DNA from: MWBF01 sp040772005
GTDB lineage: Bacteria > Chloroflexota > Anaerolineae > CG2-30-64-16
Direction: 5' to 3'
Assembly (NCBI GenBank): GCA_040772005.1
Contig: JAXGYZ010000013.1
Coordinates: forward strand, 1 to 64,000
Length of the DNA: 64,000 bases
Shown here: one piece after another, positions 25,367 through 33,669 of the stretch
Position numbering within the stretch: position 1 is the first letter of the stretch
How the letters are laid out: each line of letters begins with the position of its first letter
Translations under genes and position numbers: made by a program
The notes under the pieces: generated by a model
What the model saw: only the letters and a program-made list of their open reading frames with translations
What the model was told of the DNA's origin: nothing
The model's database searches: none

Positions 25367-27565
25367 CTACGCGACCGGATCCGGCTTGGCGAGCGTGTCC
25401 ACCAGATTGCGCCAGTTCATAAAGCTCTGTTCCTTGGGCCGGCCGCAGATCCAGTCCATCTCGGTCATCGCTTCTTTGTAGGGCGTGATGGCTACGCCGC
25501 GACGCTCGATGCCGATGACGTTGATATCGGTGTTGCCGGATTCGATGTCCTGCATGATTTGCCGCGCGGCATGGGCCCCCAACCGGCTGCCTTGCACCCG
25601 GTCGAACGCGGTCGGCGCACCCCCGCGTTGGAGATGCCCCAGGATAGTCTGGCGCACTTCGAACTGGCCGTCCGATTCCGCCTCCATGATGCGACGCACG
25701 AATTCCGTGTCATAATGGGGCGACGCGCCCTCCGAGATGATCACGATGCCGAGTTTCTTGCCCTGGGCAAAGCCCTGGCGCAGGGTCTCGATGTCGTGCC
25801 GCAGCGAGTCCAGCGTGATGCCGTCCTCGTTGAGCAGCTCCATCTCGGCCCCGGTCGCCAGCCCCGCGGCCAGTGCCAGATATCCGCACTGCCGGCCCAT
25901 CACCTCTACGATGAAGGCGCGATGTGCGGCGCCCGCGGTGTACTTGATCTTGTCGATGGCGTCGACGATGTTGTTGAGCGCGGTGTCCGCGCCGATGGTG
26001 ATTTCGGTGCCGGGCAGATTGTTGTCGATGGTCGCGGGCACGAGGATCATGGGGATGCGCAGCGCGCGGTACTGCTCGCGCGCGGCCATGATCTTCTGGG
26101 CCTGCAGGTAGGTGCTCAGGCCGCCGACCGCGATCATGCCGCGGATGTCCCACGCCTTGATTTGCTCGGCCATCTGCGCGATCTCTTCTTCGGTGAGCTC
26201 ATGGCGCACTGCGCCCAACTCGCTCCCGCCCCGGTTGATCCAGCCGTGAACCGTCATCCAGTTCAGATCCCAGATGTCGCCGCGCGCCAGGCCGCCGAAT
26301 CCGTAGCGCGCGCCGACGACATCCTGGCCGACGTTGCGCGCCATGCGCAAGGCGGTGCGCAGGATGGCGTTCATGCCCGGGGCATCCGGCCCGCCCGTGA
26401 GCAGCAGGATGCGGCCCTTGCCCGCCAGGGCTTGCTTGGGTTCGGCGCGGGCCAGCGTCTTGAACATTTCGAACGAATCGAGAAAGCTGCGGCCGCGCAG
26501 CTCCAGCGCCGCCTGGAAATGGCCCTGATCCATCTCGACGTTGATGGCCTGGCTCTTGGCAACCATCTCTGTCAGTGGGGTGGCGGCCGGCTGGTTGTGG
26601 ACCAACCCGACCATGACCGGCGTGGGATCCGGTCCTGCCAGGTACTCGACCGCGGCCTGGCCGAGCCGCGACGCCAGGATACGGTCGAACGCGCTGGGCG
26701 AGCCGCCGCGCTGCACGTGGCCCAGGACGGTCACGCGTGCATCTACGCCGGCGCGCGTCTTGACGATCTCGGTGATGGTTTCGGCCTTGATAGGCAGGCC
26801 ATCGGAGTGGCGTGCACCCTCGGCCAGGAGGATGACATCCTGGCGTCGGCCTGCGGCGCGCCCGCGGCCCAGCGCCTCGATCATCTTATAGTGCCAGCGC
26901 GCGTCCATCTCCTCTTCGGGGATGAGGACCCAGTCAGAGCCGCTCGCGACCGCGCCCATGAGCGCAAGGTAGCCGCTGCGCCGGCCCATCACCTCGACCA
27001 CGAACGCACGCTGGTGCGCGCCGGCCGTGGATTTGAGCTTATCGACCGCCTCGACGACGGTGTTCAGGGCTGTGTCTGCACCGATCGCCATGTCTGTGCC
27101 ATACTGGTCGTTGTCGATGGAACCGGGAAGCCCCACGATGCGCAATGGCGTGGGGTTTGCGGCCTTCTCCGGCGGAATGACGCCTGCCGCGGCCAGGGCC
27201 TGAAGATGCTCCTCCCATTCCTGGTAGAGCAGCAACCCGCCCGTGAGTGATCCATCGCCCCCGATGACGGCCATGGCTTCAATGCCTGCGTTGACCAGAT
27301 TGCCCGCAGCCTTGCGACGGCCCTCCTTGCTGCGGAACACCTCCGAGCGGGCTGTACCCAGGATGGTACCGCCCAATTGCAGGATGCCGCCGACGTCGCG
27401 CCAGGTGAGTGGCTGGAACTGCTCGCCGCCATCCACGACGCCTTGCCAGCCTTCGTGAATGCCGATGACCTCCATCCCCTTATCGATGGCGCAGCGCGTA
27501 ATGGCCCGAATGGCCGCATTCATGCCCGGCGCATCGCCGCCGCTCGTGATGATCCCGATTCGCAT
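25367..27565 (-). CDS. Tandem (two-domain) 6-phosphofructokinase, eukaryote-like
   Basis: This 732-residue protein is made of two PFK domains. The N-half (1 to about 360) is catalytic in appearance: SGGDAPGMN, IGGDGS (ATP type), GSIDND, HQRAFVVEVMGRRSGYLAL and HVQRGGSPSAFDR. The C-half (about 375-732) keeps GGPDAPGMN, MGRQCGYLAL and HLQRGGAPTAFDR. It has AVGGLST in place of the GGDGS metal/ATP motif and ATIDNN in place of TIDND, so it is probably regulatory. This mirrors animal and fungal PFK1, as do GSIDND and GYLAL. It commits fructose 6-phosphate to glycolysis. The ATG follows GGGGAGG, and both promoter and terminator are clear. Confidence 0.92.
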   Translation of the reverse strand: MRIGIITSGGDAPGMNAAIRAITRCAIDKGMEVIGIHEGWQGVVDGGEQFQPLTWRDVGGILQLGGTILGTARSEVFRSKEGRRKAAGNLVNAGIEAMAVIGGDGSLTGGLLLYQEWEEHLQALAAAGVIPPEKAANPTPLRIVGLPGSIDNDQYGTDMAIGADTALNTVVEAVDKLKSTAGAHQRAFVVEVMGRRSGYLALMGAVASGSDWVLIPEEEMDARWHYKMIEALGRGRAAGRRQDVILLAEGARHSDGLPIKAETITEIVKTRAGVDARVTVLGHVQRGGSPSAFDRILASRLGQAAVEYLAGPDPTPVMVGLVHNQPAATPLTEMVAKSQAINVEMDQGHFQAALELRGRSFLDSFEMFKTLARAEPKQALAGKGRILLLTGGPDAPGMNAILRTALRMARNVGQDVVGARYGFGGLARGDIWDLNWMTVHGWINRGGSELGAVRHELTEEEIAQMAEQIKAWDIRGMIAVGGLSTYLQAQKIMAAREQYRALRIPMILVPATIDNNLPGTEITIGADTALNNIVDAIDKIKYTAGAAHRAFIVEVMGRQCGYLALAAGLATGAEMELLNEDGITLDSLRHDIETLRQGFAQGKKLGIVIISEGASPHYDTEFVRRIMEAESDGQFEVRQTILGHLQRGGAPTAFDRVQGSRLGAHAARQIMQDIESGNTDINVIGIERRGVAITPYKEAMTEMDWICGRPKEQSFMNWRNLVDTLAKPDPVA

Positions 27566-27619
27566 GGCAACCTCCCCTGAACAACGGGCGCGTTTTGCTT
27601 ATCCCACGTTTACACGGTG

Positions 27620-27648
27620 ATTCTAAGACTGTGCGTGATTCCTGTCAA
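27620..27648 (-). promoter_or_regulatory. Promoter of phosphofructokinase gene
   Basis: On the minus strand: TTGACA (27648-27643), a 17-bp spacer, and TAGAAT (27625-27620). The leader is about 50 nt. The -35 overlaps the stop codon region of the upstream gene. Confidence 0.8.
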
Positions 27649-28175
27649 TGCAGAGAAGTCCTTTCCATGCGGAGTCCCTGGGGATAAGACCGAATGTAGA
27701 TGGCGCTTGTCACAAATCCGACCAACGCGCCACCGACTATGGCAATGGCCATGTATTCCATGATGCCACCCAGGATATCGCTCCGAAAGATGTTGCCCCA
27801 GTTCTGCCAGAAGTATGGGGATCCGTAGCTGGCGAAGCTCAACTCCTCCCGCCCCGGCACCCCCACGGCAAGCTGTGCCGCATTGGTGAGGTAGTAAGTC
27901 AGGATGCCCGTGCACCATACGGCAAGTCCGGCGACCGCGGACCGCAGTTTCGACCTCGAAACCCTGGTTTCGTGCAGGACGACCGGAATCACGACGACGA
28001 GCCAGATGCCGAGATTCAACAGCAGAAACATCACGATGAATCGGGCAGCCTGTCCGGTTGGGCTGTCGCCGAAGACTTGTCTGGCAGGGAACTTGCCGAG
28101 GACGTGCAGGTAGAAGAAGTCGAAAACGCCGAACAGAGCTCCAACCATCAGGTAGTTAAGCCAGCGGTGCCTCAT
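27645..28175 (-). CDS. Hypothetical four-helix membrane protein
   Basis: This 176-residue protein has about four membrane segments (near residues 5-25, 50-75, 85-105 and 140-165) and short charged ends. It is not recognised as a known family. Start 28175 is preceded by AAAGGAGGT, a near-perfect ribosome site; codons further upstream are not used. It is on the same strand as the YfhO-flippase gene and PFK, but its own promoter is unclear. Confidence 0.7.
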   Translation of the reverse strand: MRHRWLNYLMVGALFGVFDFFYLHVLGKFPARQVFGDSPTGQAARFIVMFLLLNLGIWLVVVIPVVLHETRVSRSKLRSAVAGLAVWCTGILTYYLTNAAQLAVGVPGREELSFASYGSPYFWQNWGNIFRSDILGGIMEYMAIAIVGGALVGFVTSAIYIRSYPQGLRMERTSLH

Positions 28176-28300
28176 CCAGGACCTCCTTTGGTGGCTGATC
28201 TTGTTTTGCACTACGCCCAGCTACGGCCGCAGGTTGCGGGCGCCTGCGGGAGGATGTCCATGAGGTGAGGAAGTGTGAGCAGCCTGAACTGCAAGCGGCG

Positions 28301-31300
28301 CTATGCCTGGGGCTCCTGGATGGCCGGTTTTCGCTGCAGGTAGCCGCGCAACACGCCGTACTCCGGCCCGCTGAACGCACGCAACAGGATGAGCACTGCG
28401 ATATAGACGCCAAGTCCGGCCGGCAGGCCAGCCACGAGCGGCACGCCGAGCCGGTCCAACCCCCACACGACGAGCACGTTCAGCGCAGTCGCTGCGATGG
28501 GACGGTAGAGCAGGTTCAGCCAGGGCAGGGGGGCGACATAACGATGCACTGCCCAGGCGAAGGGGATGAAGAGCGACAGCTCCGCGGGGATCTGCAGGGC
28601 CGCGGCCGCGACATAGCCGAAGCGCGGCACCAGGAGCAGGTTGGCCGTGGCGGTGAAGCCTACGCCGATCAGGAAGGCCTTCGTAAGATAGCGCTGCTGG
28701 TTGACGGCAATCAGCACGTACTGGGTGACTGAGTTGATGAAGCCGATGGGGATGGACCAGATCATGATGCGCAGCGCGATGGCGGCGTCGGGCAGGTAGG
28801 CCGCGCCACCGAGAATCTGGATGAGCGGTGTGGCGGCAAACGTGAACAGCACGGCCAGTGGGAGGCTGACGATGAACAACAACTGGAGCGCCAGCCGGTA
28901 CGCGCGTACCAGCGTGTCCGCGCCCGCGTGTGCATAGCGACTCATCAGCGGGAAGATCGCCAACGTGAAATAGCTGGGGATGACGTTGAGCCCGTCGAGA
29001 TACTTCACGCCCGCGGAGAAGATGCCCACTGCGGCCAGGCCGGTCGCCGGCGCGCCGCGCAACACGAGCTGGCTGATGCGCCAAAAGACCGTCGCAAGCA
29101 GATGGTTGATCATCAGCGGGCCGGATTGGGCCAGCATGTGCCGCTGGCTCTGCCAGCTCAGCCCCAGGCGAGACCGGCCAGAGCCTGTCTCGTGCTGTGG
29201 CCGGTCTCCGACCGTGCCACTCTCTGGCGGCAGCACTTTGCTGCGCAGCAGCGCGCCCAGCCAGATGACCTGCACGACGTTCATCACGAGCGACACCCAG
29301 GCCAGGCCGACGAAGCCCATGTCGAGCGGCGGCAGGATCACGAGTGCGCCGAGCGCCACCTTGCCGACCGCGGTGGCGGTCGACGTGGCCGCGGGATACT
29401 CCATTTTCTCGAACGCGTTGAACACCGCACTGATGGCGTCCGCAATGTTGGCGAAGAACAATGCCCCGGCGAAGACGGCAATTGCCTGGATTTCCGCGGT
29501 CGTGAGCTGGTTCAGCACCACCCGGTAGAACAGCGCGACGAGCGCCATCAGCGGCAGGCTGGCGAGCCACAGCCCGCTGCGCAGCGCAATGACGTTGTAG
29601 AGGTAGCTGCGTGCCCGGCTCTTGTCCAGCGCGACATCGCGCGTGACCAGCGTGCCCAGGCCGAAGCGGGTCAGGATTTCGAACAGCCCGTAGAAGGTGA
29701 TGGCGAAGACGTAGCCGCCCTCACCGACCGGGCTGAGCACCCGCAGCCGCAGCATGGCAAAGGCGAAGTCGATGGCCCGGCTCAACAGCGACATCGCCAT
29801 CTGGACCGCGCTGTTCTTCGCGACCGTGCCGACCTCGCTGCCCTCGCCCTTGTAGAAGCGGCCCCAGGCCCACCAACCCGCCAGCATGAGCAGAGTGATG
29901 CCGGCCAGGAAGGTGGTGTAGAGCCCGAGCAGCACGCTGCGGGGGGAGTAGACGAAGCGCACGGTCCACTGCCCGGCCTCCGGCAGATAGACTGCCCGGA
30001 ACGCGCCGTCCGCGCGGTAGAGCGCCATCTGCTGCTCGACCGGATTACCCGCCGCGTCCACGCCTTCGCCCTCGACCCCGAACGGCCGGAGGTACGCTTT
30101 CCAGCCTTCAAAATAGCTGTCCGTGAAGACCAGCCACCCACGGTCGCTGATGTTCACGTCTACAAAGACTTCGCGGCCCCCCCGCTGGCTGATGCGCGCC
30201 TCGCGCACCTCGGGCGACGAGGCCGCGGGCAGCGTCGCGAGCGCCAACTCACCCGCAGTCGCCGGCTCGATGACAACCGTCTGGCCGGGGTCGACCGTTT
30301 CCAGCCGGTCCAGCGCCGCAGCAGGATCCGCGGCCGCGACCGCCTCCGGCACGATGAACACGCGCGGCAGCGCGTCCCCGTTCTCGTAGACGGCCACCTC
30401 GCCGTCATAGACCTGCCGGTAGCCCGCATTCGGGATCGCGCTCGATGTCACCACATAGCGGACGCCGAGCAGGTCGAGCAGGCGGCTGTCGAGTGCGGGA
30501 TAGTTCGCCTGGCCGTCAACCTGGGTGTAGATGGGGCCGATGCGGTTGTAGAGCAGGTCATACTGCGGCTGGATGCGCTCCATGTACTGCGCATATTGCC
30601 GCAGGATAATGGAGTCGTAGCCCCGGATATCCTCCAGCCCGTAGGCCATCACGGAGTTGGCCCACAGCGTCTTGTCATCGGGCGCATTAAAGCTGGTCAG
30701 CCGCCAGGGCTGCGCGGGGTCCTGCTGTGCCTGCAGCCACTCGATGACGGGCGGCGTGAAGCTGAGCAGCCTGGGGTCGGTGGCAGGGTTGAAGCTGTGC
30801 CCTACGAGCCAGAGGTCGAGGATGAGCAGGAGAGGCAGCGCGGCCCACCGTAGCTCATGCTTCAAAGCATCCTTCGGCTGCCTGGCGGAGACTGCTCCGC
30901 CACTCCGCTCAGGATGCTCCGTGTTGATGGCGTCCCCGGCATCCTGAGCGGGCGTGCGTCGCGCAGCGCCGCCCGGAGTCGAAGGTCGTGCCCACCACAG
31001 CGCCAGTCCGGCCAACAATGCCATCGCGCCGAAGCGGGCCAGCCCCAGCGCCCAATAGCTCCACGCCATCACACCGTCGGCAAAGCCGCGCGCCTGGATC
31101 CGGTCGGCCCAGAAGCCCCACATCATCAGCCGGTCGGCCAGCGCGACAAACGGGCCGGGCACGACCACGCTTGCCAGCACGACGAGCAACGCCCCGATCC
31201 CCGCCGCAATGGCGAATCCCGCGAGCAGAGTGATGAACACCCGCAGCGGATTGGGGGTGGCCGACCCGCGAGACCTTTCACCAGCTTCCGTGCGCAGTGT

Positions 31301-32755
31301 AGCTGCGCCCATCCAGCTTCCAGCCATTATCGCGTGCAGCCCGAACCCCGCCAGCGCGGCCATGCTGAGTGTGTACGGGAACACCCATCGGAACGCGGAG
31401 TGCAACTGGCTGTAGCCGGGCAAGCCGTAATACAGGATGGCGTAGAGCGGCGTGCCGAAGGCGAAGAGCAGAGAGAGGACTGCAAGCAGGGCAAAGAGCA
31501 GCACGGAGGACGGACGGACGAAGGAAGATTGAAGAAGGAGGATGGAAGATGAACGCGTATCACCGTCTGCCGGGGCCCCCGCCTTTCCTGCTTGCTTCTT
31601 GCTTCTTCCTTGTACGGCTGCAGCCACCACCGCGACCGCTGCCAGCAGCCAGGTGACGATGCCCAGATAGTTGCCGCCTTCGACGTAGTTCTTGACGCCC
31701 CAGTCGATGGTGCTCAGCGGCTCGCCGAGAGCGTTCTGCGTGACGGGCGCCCATGTGCGCTGCCAGATGTCGAACCAGGTGTGGTGGGTCGGGTTGCCGA
31801 AGAAGTCGGGCAGGAAGAAGGTCAAGACCTGCTGGCTGGGCCAGGCCCAATCGCGCACCTGTTGGAGGCTGGCCGAGCCTTCGCGAAAGGACTGCGAGAC
31901 AAGCTCGTAGAGCGGGAGCAGTTGCACGCCGCTCAATGCCAGGCCGAACGCAACCATTACCAGCAGCCAGAGGGCCAGCCGCAGCGAGGGTAGGGGTGTA
32001 CGTACCCGCCGCCACAACACGATCAGACGCCACAACGCATAGTATGCGCTGACCATCAGCGTGTAGTAGGTGATTTCGACGTGCCCGGCGAGGCTGGCGA
32101 GTGCGAGGAAGAGGCTGCCCGCCACGATGTAGGGGACGGGCGAGAAGGATGCTGGACCCTTCTCCTCTTGCTTGCGGACGACGATCTCGATCATCGCCAG
32201 GATCAACGGCAGCCAGGCCGCCGCGGCAATGACCATCGTGAAGTTGACGCTGACGATGAAGAAGCCAGAGAACGCGTAGGCGACCGCGCTGACCACCGCG
32301 GGCAGCGGGCGCAGCCGCAACACCCGCATGAAGATGTACATGGCCGCGGCCGCGATGCCGAGCTGGAGCCAGGTGAAGACGCCGTAGGCCCGCCACAGCG
32401 GCAGGATGTAGAACAGGATGCTTAGCGGGTACATGGCGGAGTGCTGGCCCGCGGCCAGGAACGGCGCGCCGGCAAAGAGCCGGGGGCTCCACAGCAGGCC
32501 GCCGATGTCGCCCGTGCGGAGCGACTCCAGGATGTACGACTTCCACTGGTAGTTTTCGAGGATCAGGTCGCTGATGAGCGGATTGTGCGGGACGCCCGCG
32601 CCGAGCTGCGTTGCGTAAGGCTCCCACGGCGGGAACTGGTACAGGTTGTCTGCCGGCAGGAGGGTGGCATTGCCGAAGACCTGCGGTGCGAACCATAGGA
32701 GCGGCAGCAGCAGCAGGGCCAGCACAACAAGAGCGTCGGTACGCCGGGTGGTCAT
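28301..32755 (-). CDS. YfhO-like membrane glycosyltransferase fused to MOP/Wzx-type flippase
   Basis: This is a single 1484-residue reading frame. Residues 1 to about 960 match the YfhO family: many membrane segments, LLPADNLYQFPPWEP near the N-terminus, then a large extracytoplasmic domain (RGYDSIILRQYAQYMERI; LGVRYVVTS). From about 970 an oligosaccharide flippase of the MOP superfamily follows (VAKNSAVQMAMSLLSRAID; FEILTRFGLGTLVTRD), with some 12-14 helices. YfhO proteins act as GT-C-type transferases using polyprenyl-phosphate sugars outside the membrane. The upstream gene makes such a donor. Start 32755 (ATG) is 12 bp after its stop; a GTG at 32770 overlapping that stop is possible. Three repeat-derived insertions lie in frame. 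Confidence 0.85.
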   Translation of the reverse strand: MTTRRTDALVVLALLLLPLLWFAPQVFGNATLLPADNLYQFPPWEPYATQLGAGVPHNPLISDLILENYQWKSYILESLRTGDIGGLLWSPRLFAGAPFLAAGQHSAMYPLSILFYILPLWRAYGVFTWLQLGIAAAAMYIFMRVLRLRPLPAVVSAVAYAFSGFFIVSVNFTMVIAAAAWLPLILAMIEIVVRKQEEKGPASFSPVPYIVAGSLFLALASLAGHVEITYYTLMVSAYYALWRLIVLWRRVRTPLPSLRLALWLLVMVAFGLALSGVQLLPLYELVSQSFREGSASLQQVRDWAWPSQQVLTFFLPDFFGNPTHHTWFDIWQRTWAPVTQNALGEPLSTIDWGVKNYVEGGNYLGIVTWLLAAVAVVAAAVQGRSKKQAGKAGAPADGDTRSSSILLLQSSFVRPSSVLLFALLAVLSLLFAFGTPLYAILYYGLPGYSQLHSAFRWVFPYTLSMAALAGFGLHAIMAGSWMGAATLRTEAGERSRGSATPNPLRVFITLLAGFAIAAGIGALLVVLASVVVPGPFVALADRLMMWGFWADRIQARGFADGVMAWSYWALGLARFGAMALLAGLALWWARPSTPGGAARRTPAQDAGDAINTEHPERSGGAVSARQPKDALKHELRWAALPLLLILDLWLVGHSFNPATDPRLLSFTPPVIEWLQAQQDPAQPWRLTSFNAPDDKTLWANSVMAYGLEDIRGYDSIILRQYAQYMERIQPQYDLLYNRIGPIYTQVDGQANYPALDSRLLDLLGVRYVVTSSAIPNAGYRQVYDGEVAVYENGDALPRVFIVPEAVAAADPAAALDRLETVDPGQTVVIEPATAGELALATLPAASSPEVREARISQRGGREVFVDVNISDRGWLVFTDSYFEGWKAYLRPFGVEGEGVDAAGNPVEQQMALYRADGAFRAVYLPEAGQWTVRFVYSPRSVLLGLYTTFLAGITLLMLAGWWAWGRFYKGEGSEVGTVAKNSAVQMAMSLLSRAIDFAFAMLRLRVLSPVGEGGYVFAITFYGLFEILTRFGLGTLVTRDVALDKSRARSYLYNVIALRSGLWLASLPLMALVALFYRVVLNQLTTAEIQAIAVFAGALFFANIADAISAVFNAFEKMEYPAATSTATAVGKVALGALVILPPLDMGFVGLAWVSLVMNVVQVIWLGALLRSKVLPPESGTVGDRPQHETGSGRSRLGLSWQSQRHMLAQSGPLMINHLLATVFWRISQLVLRGAPATGLAAVGIFSAGVKYLDGLNVIPSYFTLAIFPLMSRYAHAGADTLVRAYRLALQLLFIVSLPLAVLFTFAATPLIQILGGAAYLPDAAIALRIMIWSIPIGFINSVTQYVLIAVNQQRYLTKAFLIGVGFTATANLLLVPRFGYVAAAALQIPAELSLFIPFAWAVHRYVAPLPWLNLLYRPIAATALNVLVVWGLDRLGVPLVAGLPAGLGVYIAVLILLRAFSGPEYGVLRGYLQRKPAIQEPQA
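29170..29208. repeat. In-frame palindrome in flippase half
   Basis: A perfect 11-bp inverted repeat (GAGACCGGCCA / TGGCCGGTCTC) is followed by CGACCGTGCC. A near-identical word (GGCCGGTCTCTGACCGTGCC) is in the intergenic hairpin at 56784-56807, so it is a dispersed repeat. It encodes a polar loop in the flippase domain. Confidence 0.6.
30866..30985. repeat. In-frame nested palindrome in YfhO half
   Basis: AGCATCCT (30866-30873) pairs with AGGATGCT (30911-30918) around an inner GGCGGAG/CTCCGCC stem. A second ATCCTGAGCGG segment follows, ending near CCGGAGTCGAAGG. It is the word family TTCGACTCCGCTCAGGATGC. It encodes a polar loop between membrane segments. Confidence 0.65.
31518..31612. repeat. 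In-frame low-complexity insert in YfhO half
   Basis: Purine-rich GAAGATTGAAGAAGGAGGA-like sequence is followed by pyrimidine-rich TTGCTTCTTGCTTCTTCC. It resembles hairpin B words and encodes a loop rich in Lys, Ser, Gly and Ala between helices. Confidence 0.5.
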
Positions 32756-32766
32756 GGGCGGTCGGG

Positions 32767-33561
32767 TCACTTTGACTCGTGGCTGCTCGCGGGCAGGTTG
32801 CTGCGGGTGGCGCGGCGGTGCCGCCACCAGATGCGGAGGACATCCACCGCCCCTTGCAGCTTGACGGGCACGCTCATCTTCGATTTGCCGATGCGGCGGT
32901 CTTCGAAGTAGATGGGGATCTCGATGACCTTGAAACCGAGGCGTTCGGTCAGGTAGGTCATCTCGACCTGAAAGGCGTAGCCGTTGGACTGCACGCGGTC
33001 CAGGCCGATGCCGAGCAGCGTCGCGCGGCGCCAGCACTTGAAGCCAGCCGTGATATCGCGCGTTTGGATGTGCAAGATGCGGCGGGCCCACACCTCGTTG
33101 GCCCACCAGCTCAGGAAGCGGCGCCACCAACTCCAGCGTTCGTCTAGTTGCCCGCCGGGCACGTAGCGCGAGCCTATCACCACGTCGCATTTTGCCAGCA
33201 GGGCCAGCATCTCAGGGATCTTGTCAGGCGGGTGGGAGAAGTCGGCGTCCATCTGGACGATGGCGTCCGCCGACATGGCGAGCGCAGCCTCGAACCCGGC
33301 CAGGTAAGCCCGGCCCAGCCCCTGCTTGCCCGGTCGATGGCAGACGCGAATCTCGCCAGGGAACCGGCAGGCCAGTTCGTCGGCGAGGCGGCCCGTGCCA
33401 TCAGGGGAGTTGTCATCCACAATCAGCAGATGCAGTTCCGGCACGGCCAGCGCGCGCAACTCGGCGACCAGGCTGGGCAGGTTGGCGGCTTCGTTGTAAG
33501 TTGGAATTACGACAACGGTCCGGGAGATGGCCGCTACGTCATTCGGTATCAGGGAAGGCAC
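32767..33561 (-). CDS. Polyprenyl-phosphate sugar (mannose-type) synthase, GT2
   Basis: This GT2 glycosyltransferase belongs to the dolichol/polyprenol-phosphate mannose synthase family: VVVIPTYNEAANL, VDDNSPDGTG, the metal-binding MDADFSHPP, GSRYVPGG, and the C-terminal IEIPIYFEDRRIGKSKMS. It has no membrane anchor domain, so it is the soluble/peripheral DPM1 type. It should transfer a sugar from a nucleotide donor to polyprenyl phosphate on the cytoplasmic face. A GTG at 33561 (264 residues) sits exactly at the predicted start point of a strong promoter. An ATG at 33621 lies upstream of the -35 and is less likely. The YfhO-flippase fusion follows 12 bp later. Confidence 0.9.
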   Translation of the reverse strand: MPSLIPNDVAAISRTVVVIPTYNEAANLPSLVAELRALAVPELHLLIVDDNSPDGTGRLADELACRFPGEIRVCHRPGKQGLGRAYLAGFEAALAMSADAIVQMDADFSHPPDKIPEMLALLAKCDVVIGSRYVPGGQLDERWSWWRRFLSWWANEVWARRILHIQTRDITAGFKCWRRATLLGIGLDRVQSNGYAFQVEMTYLTERLGFKVIEIPIYFEDRRIGKSKMSVPVKLQGAVDVLRIWWRHRRATRSNLPASSHESK

Positions 33562-33568
33562 AAAAGCG

Positions 33569-33597
33569 ATTCTATCACGCGGGCCAGCAAAGTGCAA
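33569..33597 (-). promoter_or_regulatory. Promoter of the GT2/YfhO-flippase operon
   Basis: On the minus strand: TTGCAC (33597-33592), a 17-bp spacer, and TAGAAT (33574-33569) with an upstream TG. The expected start point (about 33561-33563) coincides with the GTG at 33561, which implies a leaderless message. Confidence 0.7.
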
Positions 33598-33602
33598 CCC
33601 TA

Positions 33603-33631
33603 TTGCCTTTTGTTTTGCCATGCGCTATAAT
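33603..33631 (+). promoter_or_regulatory. Promoter of the atypical response regulator gene
   Basis: TTGCCT (33603-33608), a 17-bp spacer, and TATAAT (33626-33631). It is back to back with the GT2 promoter; the two -35 boxes are 5 bp apart. Confidence 0.8.
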
Positions 33632-33669
33632 CTGAAGCTGCGGGGTGTCGGAAGCGGAGGAGGTGGCGA

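Noticed and set aside
33562..33621. ATG at 33621 as the GT2 start
   Set aside because: It lies upstream of a strong promoter whose start point falls at the GTG at 33561, and family members usually begin just before the VVVIPTYNE motif.
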